A stretch of DNA of 64,000 nt from Labia minor (lineage: Eukaryota; Arthropoda; Insecta; Dermaptera; Spongiphoridae). The notes under the pieces are model-generated. The model was not told the origin of the DNA, made no database searches, and was given only the letters and a program-made list of their open reading frames with translations. Below, piece by piece: positions 10,206 through 22,699 of the stretch. Made by a program: the position numbers and the translations under genes. Within the stretch, counting starts at the first letter, position 1, and every line of letters starts with the position of its first letter. The stretch is taken from contig OY720346.1 in assembly GCA_963082975.1 (NCBI GenBank), positions 24,236,720 to 24,300,719 on the forward strand, in the 5' to 3' direction.

Positions 10206-11780
10206 ACCCAAAAGCGGACATATGTTTTTTTTGTTAGTGTCCAGTTAATTATTCACCTTAATATATTAATAATTTGATATGTGACTATTTAAACATTCAA
10301 ATAAAATCGGCATTTTTTAAAATAATAATAATAATTTAATATTAATATATTTATTTGCTTTGTATATTGCAGTGATAATATCACGGAAGTTGTTTCAATA
10401 TTGCAAAGAAAATTTTAAAAAAGCGCTGGAAGAAATTGACAATGGAATGTCGGTAAAAGCACCGGCTAAAAAATATGAAATTCCTAGAACGACTATTTCT
10501 CTCTGCCTAAAGAGACATTTTTATTTTTTAGGCAGAGTGGCCAAATTTAAAAATTCACTAAACATCCTGTGTGTTGGAAGTCGAAACTGGTACAATGGGT
10601 TCATGAAACGCCATAAAATTCTATCTATGCGGGCGTACCAGAGTTTAACAAGAAGTAGAGCAAATATTAATATTGATCATATTCACAACTGGTTCCAAGA
10701 GATTGAAGACTACCTAAAAAATATTAACCAGTTTACATATTTCAAGAACCCCGCCGTGTATTCAATGCCTATGAATCAGCATTCTACCTTAACCCCAAAG
10801 CAAAACAGGTATTGGCAGAAAAAGGTAGTAAATTTGTTTATTTACCGAATTCTAATAACGAAAAAGAAAATATAACCTCGTTACTTAATGATAATGCCAC
10901 GGGGGAGTTAGCCCCCCGAATGATAGTATTCCTGTTTAAGAGAATAACTAGCAATCAGCAGATTCCTGGTCCTTCGGAAGAAGTAAAAGTGGTTGGACGA
11001 GTGGTGGATCAATAATGGTTTCAGAGTGCTGAAAAAACATGAATTTTGTCCTCTTTTTAAAAAGCCTGCAAGATTTTAGAAGAAAATCCCTAACAAACGG
11101 ATTTAAAATTGTACCCTGGAATCGCAATGCTGTGGTCTTACTTACCATTGTTCAAAAATCCCCATCGAAATAGAATTAGCCCAAGTTGATGAATCGAACA
11201 GGCTTTTCGGAAACTTTTAGAGGAAAGAATTGGAAAATCGAAGGTGAAACAATTTCAACTGAACTCAGGCAAATCGAAAGGAGCTGTTGCAGACGAATCA
11301 TTATATTATCTTTGACTGGCATTTGTATCGGGGGGTAATTTAACGTGTGATACTGAACCATTACCAGCAGAACCTGATAAGGAAATGTTGGAACCAGCAA
11401 TGGAAGCTGTCAGGTTCGAATTCATAGGAACAACCGACATTCTTAGAGATGAGGGACAGCCGAACATAAATAGAGAGCCAGGAAATGGTTGAATCGACAG
11501 AAAAGATACAAATCTTCATAATACCGTCTCCATTTATGAAAAACGTTTTTAATAAAATTTTGATTAAATTTTAATCATTAAGGGTTTTGGATTTCAGTCT
11601 AGTCAAATGTTAATGCTAATATTTTTGTAAGTTTAATAATAATAAATATAATAATACATCTAATATATAAACGAGTTAATACTGTCACCTTAGGCCCAAA
11701 TTCGTTGACAAAGGTTAAAAAAATAATGCTCAAATTAACGATAATTGGAGAAAAAATGCTTAAGGTGTCTGCTTTTGGGT
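10206..11780 (+). mobile_element. Decayed Tigger/pogo-type DNA transposon
   Basis: Terminal inverted repeats ACCCAAAAGCGGACA (10206-10220) and TGTCTGCTTTTGGGT (11766-11780) match at 14 of 15 positions. The interior encodes a broken transposase with an N-terminal pipsqueak/CENP-B type helix-turn-helix and a DDE_1-like core. A clear TA target duplication is seen only on the left. I call it pogo/Tigger from the helix-turn-helix and the NAxESAFYLNPK block. Confidence 0.8.
10360..11500 (+). pseudogene. Tigger/pogo transposase, inactive
   Basis: The first open frame (10360-10875, 171 codons) gives a helix-turn-helix (FKKALEEIDNGMSVKAPAKK, then YEIPRTTIS) followed by a second DNA-binding segment (NWYNGFMKRHKILSMRAYQS, then LTRSRANI). 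A shift is needed to enter the catalytic core, where NAYESAFYLNPKAKQVLAEK is read from about 10764. Codon 10770-10772 is TAT (Tyr) where the family normally has the first catalytic Asp of NADES. The second frame continues KGSKFVYLPN, NEKENITSLLNDNATGELAP and so on to about 11015; then further shifts and stops follow, with recognisable pieces such as SNRLFGKLLEERIGK up to about 11300. Several stops and shifts make it non-functional. A foldback pair CTGCCTAAA/TTTAGGCAG near 10507-10537 marks a rearranged spot. Confidence 0.75.
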
Positions 11781-13000
11781 CAGTTACTTTATTATTATTT
11801 TCTCAAAATTTATTCATTAAAAAAGAAAAGAAAAGAAAATTTTAATGATTCAGTATGATAGAAAAAATGAAATATGTACTGGACAAAAATATGAGTTAAT
11901 TTTTTTTTATAATTAAGTAATTAAGAAGAGTTTGAAATAAAAAAATATTTTCTAATATTTAAATATAAATAATAATTTTAAAAAATACAGGTTAAGAAGT
12001 TCAAATGCGCTCACTAAATGGACAAAACGAAGTAAGCAATAATAATGATGTGGGGACTAATTTTTTAAATTTTATTTTATTTTATTGTAAATTGAATTTT
12101 CATGATTGATAATTTTATAATAAGGAATATTTTTTCTTTTATAAAAGTTCGTTAATAAAATAGGTTATAAAATAGTTATAAAAGAAACAATTTGTACATA
12201 AAAATTAAATATTTCTTGGTCACATGAGAATATACTATTATATGTTTTTTTACATATTAATTGAGAATATAATTACTTATATTATATGCTATTTTTGATC
12301 TTGAATTTATTTTCTAAACAACAAAATCTTACAACTACCCTATTGTTTATTTTTTACTCTTACTTAATTAAATAAATTAGTAATTATAATCTATAAAGTA
12401 AAATTAAATAATATAATGATAAATTACAATACCTAAAATCTTTTGTTTAAATTAATAAATATAATTTGTTTTGTCTTTAATTTGTACTTTGAGTATATCA
12501 GATCAAAAATATATTATTAATTAAATGTTTCATTCTATATCTAGTTAAGATTTTAATTTGAAATGAAATAAGAGGGTTAACTGATAAATTATGAAATTAA
12601 TAGTTTTACCTTAGATATTTGTTGAAACATTTATGTAGTTGTCGTGTAATTACCGAAATGCGCAATGGGCAAAAAATAGTTAATTTGAAGGCAAACATTC
12701 GAAATAATGTTGTTTTTAGATACATTTTGTTTAAGTTTATTTGCCTAATTAAAAATCAATAAACACTATCATATTTTTAAATCTCAATCTCAATCATTTG
12801 TGATAAATTAATTAAAAAAAAAATCAAATTTATTCTTATGTAAGGATAAAAAAATAAAAACCATTACTATCTTAAGAATCTAAGAACATTTATTTTACTT
12901 CCTAGAATCAATTCTATTTATTTTCAATTTCTATCCAATTATTTTTCGTACTTTAATTAAACCAAAATATATCCATCAATTGGCAATGTCAACATGATGG
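11781..13000. other. AT-rich intergenic DNA
   Basis: Nothing recognised on either strand. Only scattered homopolymer tracts are present. Confidence 0.55.
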
Positions 13001-13004
13001 ATTG

Positions 13005-13330
13005 GCATTTTTCATTTCAATTGAGCCCTCTTCAGAAAGGGTTGTTTCGCGTATTGAATCCCTAAATGAAGTGAGGCCACATTAAAAAAAAAGTGATCGA
13101 TGAATGGATTCGATAAGACATAAACAAAAGCCGTCTGATTGACCACGAATTTCACGCACGTTTCTGCTTATAGTCCGTGAGCTTAGTTATTTAGACCTCT
13201 GCCGAGAGAAATGCCCCCCTGTTCAGTTCACGGCTCTCTTGACCCGTATAAAAATATTTGATAACTTGACTGGAAGCAATAGACAAGTTGCAAGGTCTCT
13301 AGATATTCATCTTTCTAATTTGAAAATGAT
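13005..13330. other. GC-richer island, candidate regulatory element
   Basis: A sharply bounded block of complex sequence. It contains ATAAACAAAAGCC (Sox/Fox-like), TGATTGACCACGAA and CTCTGCCGAGAGAAATG, with no frame long enough to suggest an exon. Inferred enhancer on composition alone. Confidence 0.35.
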
Positions 13331-14032
13331 CAAACTGCTATTGTCTTCATTGCAGATCTTTCAATTTCTCTCTTTCTTCAATTTAATTAACTTTTATGTA
13401 ATATTTATTAAAGTCTAGATAATCGATGATTAAATGATTCAATTTCACAATAAAAATCTATAAAAAAAATGTATTTATTCTAATATAAATATATGTAAAT
13501 ATATTTCATTACTTTCTCTTTATTTTGAAGGAATTTTCATTTTTGGATCAAATTTTATTTAATATCATTCCTAATAAATAAACATTATTTTTAAAGAATA
13601 TTTATTTGATTTGGTTAACCTTTATAGTTGTTGTTGTTTTTATAGAAAATTTTAATATCAATTGTAGAATAGGGAAACCTTGAGTGAAAACGAAGCAATG
13701 ATCAAATGAAATATTGCTTTATGTAATCTAGAAGAAACGATAATTTAGGTTATGTATTTTAGATAATATTAACACTTCAAATAAAATAATTTTGGGATAT
13801 TAATTAATTAAACTAAATAGGGAAAAATGAAAAGATTACCTAAATTTAGATATTTTTATTATATTTTCAGAACGATGCCATATGATGCGATATTTGATGT
13901 ATATTTTATATATTTTTTATTCAATTTTGAGGTAATTCAACATTTTTAAAAATATTATAACGAAATTTAGTGACTCTTTCATTTTAAACTTCAAAATATC
14001 ATTGTGCATTAAATACATTATTTCATATTTTT

Positions 14033-14600
14033 ACCGACCGACGATAGTAAGGGAGGTATTGTTTTCACACCAAATTTCACATGTGGAGATTTTTACAGAT
14101 CTCCACGAATCATGCATTTTCTTAACAGAAAAAAGTATTTTTAGCATGATGTCTGTCCGTCCGTCCATCTGTCCGTCCGTATAGATGTGTACAGCCTGAA
14201 CGGCTCAACGGATTTTGATGAAATTTGGTAGATTTACTTAATGCATCAGTATGATGAATTGATCAACTTTTGGGGCAAATCCGGAAACCGGAAGTGGTAG
14301 TATTAGCGATCGATGATAGGAAGGGAAGGGTTATTTTCATACCAAATTTCACATGAGGAGATTTTTTTATATATAACCACGAATCATGCACTTTGTATTG
14401 GTTTTATCCTCGAGAAAAATCATATTTATTAGTTTTTTCTTAATTTAAAATTATATGACGTCATCCAGCCAGTCATGACGTCACAACCTGGTCTTGCATA
14501 TATATATTATAAATAAAATAAAATTAAAAATGTTTATATTTATTATTTATGTATTCATATCTGTTTTTTTAATATGATATTGATTCATTTATTTATTTAT
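14033..14600 (+). mobile_element. Helentron-like (HINE) family 1, copy 1
   Basis: Starts with the subterminal repeat ACCGACCGAC, then a GTCC/GTCT-rich microsatellite near 14155-14180, then AACGGATTTTGATGAAATTT and a TGACGTCA-containing stretch. It matches the complete copy at 18709 throughout, but the far end with the second subterminal repeat and hairpin is missing. Confidence 0.75.
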
Positions 14601-15059
14601 TTTTATAAGATGATTCAAATAATTGAAACAATTACGAAACCTAATATTTAGTTTTATGATTATTTCTAATATTTCTAATAAATTATATTTACCCAATGTG
14701 ATGTTATACAATATATATATATTTTAAAAATTAGTATTACTAATGTCCAAAATTCAAATACTCTAAACTAGATTCAAGTAAAAAATAATAGTGTTCAAAG
14801 TATCATTTAAAAATAATAAAAATTTCTAATAATCAATTTAAAAGGTATAATCGTCAGACGAATGGAAAAGGTTAAAAAAAACTTGATATATAAAATTGAT
14901 AAATGGATATATTAAGTTACTTTTATTATTAAAATAAAAAAATAATTTTAAAACAACCATACTATGTAAATCAATGTATCAATTAATAATCTGAATGATT
15001 AATGTGAAAGGTTAATTTTATATTTATTTATTCATTAATTTTTTTGAGGAAATTCGAAA

Positions 15060-15130
15060 AGATAGTTTTCTCCACGTGGTGGTTGATTATCTTCATCGTC
15101 GTGACCTTACGTCCACTTTCTGTCAATAAT
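15060..15130. other. Short GC-richer patch
   Basis: About 70 bp including CTCCACGTGGTGG (a CACGTG E-box) and GTGACCTTACGTCCAC in otherwise A/T-run DNA. Function unknown. Confidence 0.25.
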
Positions 15131-15972
15131 AGCAATGTTTTTTTTTTCTGTATTATATAATCGGATGGAAATTATGGAAAGTGATTCTATTACTTAGATT
15201 TTTTTTAAATTTTTTTATTTTTTTTTTTATTGTTTTTTTTTTCTTGAAAGATTTCTTTTTTTTATTTTTAATCGAATAATATTTATGCGAATTTCTCTAA
15301 TATTTATCAAGAAGTGGACCTTATTTGATACTTGTTTAATCTTTTATCTAAAATGAATATAATTAATTTTCATTTCATATCTGAGATCATGAAGAAAAAA
15401 AAGATAAAAATAATATTAAATATCGTCTAAAGATCAGTGAAAAACAAATTTTTCACAATTTCAATTATTACTTAACTTCGCATTAATCTAAGGTTGATTT
15501 ATATCCAGCCTACGTATGGCTAGAAATGATTCATATATCGTTGAAAAAAATGCATTAAAATTAATTTTATTTTTATATGTAAATATATCTCTCACTAAGG
15601 TGGTCTCACCTTGAAAACCAAATTCTAATTCTTATTTCTTATAAAAGTCAAACAATCCTTTTACTATTAATAAAATCGTAGGAATAAAACAAAATATTTC
15701 ATTCAAAACTTGTAAGTTAAATATTTGGTTAAATTATTCACTTTTCACTCTTTTAGTTAAGTGTATGCGCACTTACACAACAAAAAAATTCTATCATTTA
15801 AATATTACTATTTTGAAAATCAAACAATTAAATAAGAATAAATTTAATTAGAAATCAAACCAATTTTTTTTAATAGTAAATTAATATACTTATTTTAAAA
15901 AATGATATTAAAGTTTTTATATTGTCGTTTTTCTACGTATGAGAATAAATTTAATATAATATAATATTTAAA
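15131..15972. other. AT-rich spacer
   Basis: Long T-runs at 15130-15270, then AT-rich DNA without recognisable genes or repeats up to the Helitron boundary. Confidence 0.5.
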
Positions 15973-17111
15973 TCTATATATATAAAAGGGAATGTCTGTC
16001 TGTATGTCTGTCTCGCCTAAACTCAAAAACTACCCGTCCGATTGCGATGAAACTTTCAGGGATTGTTGTGGGCATACCAAGGACGGTTTTAGTGTAGTTA
16101 AATCCAAAATTAATTTAATTAGTAATATTTTGGTAAAAGTCTATTCTCATGGTTACCATGGTTACATTGAAAAATTTACAATAAATAAATAAAAATAATT
16201 GGAAATCTTTTCAACTTATTATTTTGATAAATTTTATTAATATTTTTAATTTTTTTTAAACTGTCAAAAATAACATACCCATAATAACAGTTGTAATAAA
16301 AATAAAAATATAATTCACAAGTAAAATATTGAATCGTTTTATTTATATTGTTTCAATTACTGTTTGAATATTTATTAAATTTATATATAGATTTATTTAC
16401 ATATTTAAATGTATATTTAATACATTTATTTGTTGATTCTTAATAATAATAATTCCAATTACTTTCTTCAAATTTTTCTTTATTTAAAAGCATATTCACC
16501 ATTGGAATTGCCATTAAATATGCAGGTAATTGGAACTCTAACATGTAATATTAGCAAATATTCTGGGATGGGAAAAATACTAAGATCATGTCATGTCCTA
16601 TTAAATATTTTGAATTTTATTTTGAATCATACAATGGTAATGAAATATTGTAGGTAGACTTGTGAGACAAACAATAAGAATCTCTATAATAAGAGAATAT
16701 ACTTATTCCGAAAACTGTTAATTAAAATGTAATAGCTATTAACAATTAATAAAGTAGAAATAATTTTCCAACAAATAAAAATGTAATAATTATTAACAAA
16801 AAAAATAAAAAATAAAAATAAATTATTAACAAAAAAAAATAAAAATAAAAATGTAATAATAAAAACTATTACTAATTCATTATTATTATTATTATTTTCA
16901 CGTATTAAACGGTATATTATTATTATTATTTGTAATAATTCCAATAAAAATAAATAAAAATAAAAAACAAAAAAAAGTCCAATTAAAACTAAAATTTCAA
17001 TTATATTCATTTAATCCATTATTATTATTATTAAGTGTTCAGTTATCACATACGTATATATGTATGTATACAGACACACATGCAAAAGCGAAGCTTTGCA
17101 GGGTCTGCTAG
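15973..17111 (+). mobile_element. Non-autonomous Helitron
   Basis: The 5' end TCTATATATATAAAAGGGAA follows an A and leads into TGTCTGTCTGTATGTCTGTC, the usual arthropod Helitron opening. The 3' end is CTAG (17108-17111) followed by T. A terminator hairpin at 17081-17100 (TGCAAAAGC-GAA-GCTTTGCA, one bulged A) lies eleven bases before that end. Insertion between A and T without duplication fits Helitrons. The interior is AT-rich and has ATT/AAT microsatellites; no RepHel protein is encoded. Confidence 0.9.
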
Positions 17112-17654
17112 TAAAATATACAAAAAAAGATTCGATATATTGTAAATAACATATTTATTATAAAATAAATAAACAATGAATATATATATTTTTGGAAATT
17201 TCTATTTATGCACAAATATATTTATAAAATATATTATATATTATTTCTTATAAAAAATCTAATTTCTATGGATCTACCTATAACCATAATGTCATCTTAA
17301 AAGTAATATAAATATTGATTACTTTATTATTATCAAATAAATCAAAAAGCATTTATAAGAATAAAAACATTATAAATCAGCAAGATTATATATATTATAT
17401 ATAAACATTTGTAAAAAAAATTCGGCTTTTTTGAACTTTAAATAATTTATAAAGGAGTGTTTTAATTTTATTAAAATTAAAATAAAGTATTAAAAAGTGG
17501 ATAAAAAACTAGCTATTTTCATTCAAGAATTTTGATAGTAATGGCTTACTCTTGACATTTCTTCTCACATGACATTATACAAACATTTTTTTAAAATTAA
17601 TGAAAATTTTGATATTTATATCTTGTAACTAGAAAAAATTTGAAAAATAATATA

Positions 17655-17735
17655 CGGAGACATAGAAGAGGGTTAGTTAAGGATAGGGATGGTCGTAGGA
17701 ATATAGTTATTGCGATGAAGAAGTTACCAGTTCAA
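17655..17735 (+). mobile_element. LINE 3' fragment
   Basis: The stretch with AAGGATAGGGATGGTCGTAG aligns with 29290-29340 inside the larger LINE remnant, where the same end of ORF2 reads RDTWRNVVVAAKN. The fragment is short, decayed and without an open frame. Confidence 0.5.
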
Positions 17736-18004
17736 TTTTAGCGTCAAAGATTATAGATTTTTGTGTGTAATTAACTTTAATATCTATAAAATATTGAAAT
17801 CATTTATAAAAATATACAAATCTATTTATTATTAATAGTAGTATTACAAATAATAATTTTAATAATTACTAAATACTATAATTTTAAAATTATCTATAAT
17901 TATCCAATAAATATTATGAATTATTAAAAAAATATAAAAAAATATGATATATTTATTTATTTTTAAATACATTCCATATAAATTAGTTGGAATGATTAAA
18001 TGTG

Positions 18005-18290
18005 AAAAAATATTGTTGATTTGTTTGCGGTTAATCCCGCTAGATGGTGACAGATCAACTCTGGACCAATCTCCTGTTAGAGAGAAAGCGGCGCTCGGAT
18101 GGTTAGCAAAGTGCGGGAGGAGTACGGCGATGGAGAGCAGTGAACAGCAGGTATCTGGCGAGAGGGCATCCGGTCGGCCTCCCACACTCGGAGCGAACAC
18201 CTGCCAGAAAACATATCTTTCAAGCCGAGGAAATTCTTTCTAAATATGAGCAGGAACGAATTCACGAAAGTTGAACAGCCTATCAATTCA
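18005..18290. other. GC-rich island, candidate regulatory element or exon
   Basis: The most GC-rich block of the left half. It includes a CTCF-like CCGCTAGATGGTG (18037-18049; 11 of 13 consensus positions) and CACCTG at 18198-18203. Open frames exist on both strands (99 codons plus, 113 minus), as expected when GC rises, and none resembles a known protein. A long non-repeat block, so either a conserved element or an unrecognised exon. Confidence 0.35.
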
Positions 18291-18708
18291 ATCCTTTCAC
18301 ACAATTCAATAGATATTCATATAGAATATAAGAGAAAAAGACGAAAGGTGGAAGAGGGGATATGGGGGGAGGGGGGAGGGTGATACATCTGAAAATGGTA
18401 GACATGACAACTTTCATGAGATTTATTTCAAACTCAATAAAATGTTTTAGATTGTAGGTAGGCATCAATCTGTTATTATTTATTAACACCGTAAGACATA
18501 TAAATTGGTTTCAAATTAAAAATGATTTCATTTAGAAAATTATTTCATTTATTTTCATATATAGATAATTTAAAAAAATAAATAAATTTAATGACTTTCA
18601 ATTTTTAAAGTATTTTGTTCATTAAATAGCATGTAATGTGAAAATGTTAAAAAAATCAAGATTTTTATAATTTTATTTATTTATTTCAAATGTTCATTTA
18701 GCATTTTT

Positions 18709-19341
18709 ACCGACCGACCATAGTAAGGGAGGTATTGTTTTCACACCAAATTTCACATGTGGAGATTTTTACATATCTCCACGAATCATGCATTTTCTTA
18801 ACAGAAAAAAGTATTTTTAGCATGATGTCTGTCCGTCCGTCCGTCTGTCCGTCCGTATAGATGTGTACAGCCTGAACGGCTGAACCGATTTTGATGAAAT
18901 TTGGTATATTTACTTAATGCATCAGTGGGATGAATTGATCAACTTTTGGTGCAAATCCGGAAACCGGAAGTGGTAGTATTAGCGATCGACGATAGGAAGG
19001 GAAGGGTTATTTTCACACCAAATTTCACATGAGGATATATTTTACATATCACCACGAATCATGTACTTTGTATTGGTTTTATCCTCGAGGAAAATCATAT
19101 TTATTAGTTTTTTCTTAATTTAAAATTATATGACGTCACCCAGCCATTCATGACGTCACAGCCTGGTCTTACATATATATTATAAATAAAATAAAATTAA
19201 AACTATTTATGTTATATCCATATCTGTTTTTTATTACATTAATAGATATATTAAAATTATTTGAAATTGTTTCTGTAGCTGGAAATTAATTTACTTCAAA
19301 CCGTCGGTCGGTTCGGACCTGGCCACAGGTCAACTTATTTT
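18709..19341 (+). mobile_element. Helentron-like (HINE) family 1, complete copy 2
   Basis: ACCGACCGAC at 18709-18718 is mirrored by GTCGGTCGGT at 19303-19312. Just beyond lies a perfect hairpin GACCTG-GCCA-CAGGTC (19316-19331), then CAACTTATTTT. A GTCC microsatellite (near 18828-18856) is followed by CTGAACGGCTGAACCGATTT and TGATGAAATTTGGTA. Paired subterminal inverted repeats, a 3' hairpin and an internal microsatellite are the features described for Helentron-associated elements (DINE-1 type). No protein is encoded. Confidence 0.75.
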
Positions 19342-21830
19342 TAAATATTTTAAATGATTTAAATTTAGATGATATATTTTTGTTTTATTAGCAGAGTTTT
19401 ATTAAAACTATCCATTAATATATATATATATCATAATTTTACTATTTTGTTTTGGAATAATATTCTATGGAATGGTTGTTTGAGTTAAAATTTGAAAAAA
19501 AACTTAAAATCCCAGATATGTTAACTTTTACTTTTTCGGACAAAAAGACAATCTTATATTCAAGAAACATATTATTGAATATTAGAAAGGAATTAAACGT
19601 ATATATCTTTAAAATTTAAAATTTAAATTTTTAGATGGTTAATTTCTCAAACTTCTATAATTCCTGTAGATGTCTATAACCGTAAATGTATTATATAAGC
19701 ATGTAAAAACCCTAAGTAGTATTATATAATCATGTAAAACCCCTAATTAGTTATCGAATGTAAACAGAATTTTAAATCTTCGTTGTAATTTCAAATAAAT
19801 AATTCTTTTTTTTTTTATTAATTTTTTTAAACAATTTTTAAGAACATTTGGCTTAATCTCTTGTTCAATGCCACTCTGAAACAAGTTAATTAAGAATTAT
19901 CTTTTTCTCTCTCTCTCTTTATTCCTCAATGATGTTCAGTCCGAACATTAGATTTCAATTTCCAATCAATTTATTATTCAAAACTCGTATCGGATTATGA
20001 ATTATTCAAATAATACAGAAATTTATTTATTAAAGTAACTCTAATTTGATTAAAATGATCTAATCTATACAAGGATTTTTGACGTAAAATTGACTTTCAA
20101 ACTGATTTTTTAATAATACTTTATACTACATCTCTTATGTAAATATATATATAAATATTGAAGTACAGTTCATTATTATTATATTTATACATTCTAATTA
20201 TTTGCAAACTTTATTGAAATTCATTAGCATGAAAAACATGTATTATAACTTTTGCTTTAATCCTTATTACAACTTCAAAAATGACAGTATGAGAGTATAA
20301 AATTTATTTACTATTACTCACATATAATTTATAAAAAAATAAATAATACAAACATAATTCACGTTTAAGAAATTAGTTTTTTTTTAATTACATTTTATCA
20401 TTTGATATGTATGTTTTGTTAAGTAAAAGTCGTAATATGTAAATATTCTTTAAAACTTTAAGAAATTATATTATTGAACATGATTTTCAGATTACTGAAA
20501 AACATATATATATATATATATATATATACATTAAAATAAATTCTAAATTTGTTTGTAAATTGCTAATTAATATTATGGTTTAAAAAAATTAGATAAAAAC
20601 GCATTAGTATTTAAATATTGTTTACAATATAAGGAATTACATCTCAATTGTCATAGGAATGAAATTTAATTTCGTTATTTTTTTCAAAACAATGAAATTT
20701 ATTTATATTTATATTTTGTATTTTTATATTTTGATATTTTATATGAAATTCAAATTTTGTCTGTCTTTTTTTAAATGATAGAAAATAAATATTCATTATT
20801 TTATTTATTTTTTTTAATAAAAGAATTTGATTTTGAATTTGATTTAAAGGAGTTTAGTGAGATATAAATATTGTATTTAAAGAAATTAGATATATTACAC
20901 AAATCCTGTACGCATAAAAATAGTTAAACATAAAAGATATCCGGACAAATTAAATATTTTTGTTTACACTATGTTATTTATTTAAAAAATGAAAAATTAT
21001 ACAAATATTCAAATTAATTTATAAAAATTTCAATTTAATTAATTTTCAATCTCCTCTAGATTAACTTTAAAATAACAAGCTAAACTGACTCTTTCTGTAA
21101 TTTAATTTAAACGAAAATATTGTTTATTTTCTATAGGACGTCCACTCACGGATAAATATAATAATTTCCAAAAAAGAAAACCTTTACTTATAAATATTAT
21201 TATTATAAATAATTATTTCAAAATTGTAAGATAATTTCTATTTCCATGTAAATATTAAAATGATTATATTACCTAATCTATATAATTATTTTATTTGTTT
21301 TCATTGCACACATACAAAATATCTAAACTATGAAATTGAAAAGAAAAAAATAATTTCTTGAACTGGTTCTTACTTATTTCCATTATTCAACGCTTTAATA
21401 TTTTATATTCTTTTTTCTTCCTATTCTACTAAATTAGGATTTAAATTAATTATATCTCGTGTTTAAAGATAATAAAAATAGACGATTAATAAATTAAAAT
21501 TTCTTCTTTGGTGATCCGGCAATCATAAGAAAATCAAAATGTTGAAAAACTCACCGCTTTGTAAGATCAAAAACAACAATTCGAAATAAATCATTTAACC
21601 TTTCGATCTTCCAATTCAATTGTTTCATTGTAATTTTTTTTATAACTGTATACAAATAAATACTTTTTATATACTATTTATAGATAAGAAAGAAAGAGAG
21701 AGAGTTAACAAAAATAAGAAAAAGGAATTTAAGCGAATAAATTATTCATCATAAATATCCATGTTAATCATTATCGTGTTGGATTTCAATAAATTCAAAT
21801 TATTAATTAAAGATGTTAATGCTTTCATAA
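19342..21830. other. AT-rich intergenic DNA
   Basis: No gene seen. The imperfect tandem pair TATAAGCATGTAAAAACCCT / TATAATCATGTAAAACCCCT occurs at 19693-19745, a CT-rich run at 19905-19920 and a TA microsatellite at 20505-20528. Confidence 0.5.
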
Positions 21831-21834
21831 ATAA

Positions 21835-22265
21835 TCCTGGTCATAAATCCCCAACACCGGAGATGTCTTGTCGGAGACTTGAATGCCTTTAATAGCAACA
21901 GCCAAGGAATCAATCATTAGTGGCTGGAAACAACAGAATGCAATGTCACGCACCCAGTCTCCATCTAATTGGACCAGGTTCGAGTTCAGGTTCGGGTTCG
22001 AGTTCGAGTTCAGGTTCGAGTTCGTCTACCGTGATGGATGTCCATCCAAAGCTTAGACAGATCTGTATCAATTGCTTCCCTGTTTTACATATATCGTTAC
22101 TCGGCCAGTTACTTCGTGATTTGATGTTACTAACTGTTGCAAAGAATTCGAGCTCCTCTGCCCTGAAACTTGTTCAGTTTGTTCGTGTGTCCGGGGTCGG
22201 TCTCGGCCAATTTGCGAATTCATCCAAAGTGGAGGGAACGAAAGTAAATAAAAAACAATGACGCC
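21835..22265 (+). other. GC-richer island with a 113-codon frame and GTTCGA repeats
   Basis: About 430 bp of complex sequence. A hexamer-type array (GGTTCGAGTTCAGGTTCGGG and variants, about 21978-22023) encodes a Ser/Gly run when read in the plus frame 21920-22261. That frame opens with GTG; its first ATG is seven codons in. The non-repeat part (PKLRQICINCFPVLHISLLG) has no relative that I know. Could be a small orphan protein, a non-coding transcript or a regulatory element. Confidence 0.3.
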
Positions 22266-22609
22266 GATGGTAAAATAACACTAATTTTCAATTTTAAAGA
22301 TATAAGTTTGTAAATAGCCTGAAGTAGTAATTTCCATTTTTGCGAATTACTAACCAAATGAATTCTACCTTCCAACCATTTACTAACAAAATATACCAAC
22401 TATTATGACCTGTTATTTACACTTTATGTTACTTTAAAGTTTGTTTGAGAATGTTTGTTAAATTTTTTTTATTAACATATCATACCTAAATACTTCTAAT
22501 ATATATATCTAATCTTATTATGCTAGCTAAAATTGTATCTTTGTGTATTTTGAGTATTTTTTTGAAATTCACATCATAGATAGTATTTATAAAGAAAAAG
22601 TCGATCTTT

Positions 22610-22695
22610 ATTGATCACATCTCTGGGAAAAATCATCCTCATTTTTGTTTTTTTAATTTAAATAGATATGACGTCACAAATGTACATATTATATT
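22610..22695 (+). mobile_element. HINE family 1 fragment
   Basis: The segment CTCTGGGAAAAATCATCCTC, followed by a T-rich stretch and ATATGACGTCACAAATG, matches the part of family 1 that contains CTCGAGAAAAATCAT and TATGACGTCA. Both ends are missing. Confidence 0.55.
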
Positions 22696-22699
22696 ATAA

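Noticed and set aside
16684-17010. 108-codon minus-strand hydrophobic frame
   Set aside because: Translation of ATT/AAT microsatellites inside the Helitron; the apparent membrane segments are an artefact of Phe/Leu/Ile codons.
18005-18290. Ribosomal RNA fragment
   Set aside because: The GC-rich block does not match conserved rRNA segments that I know.
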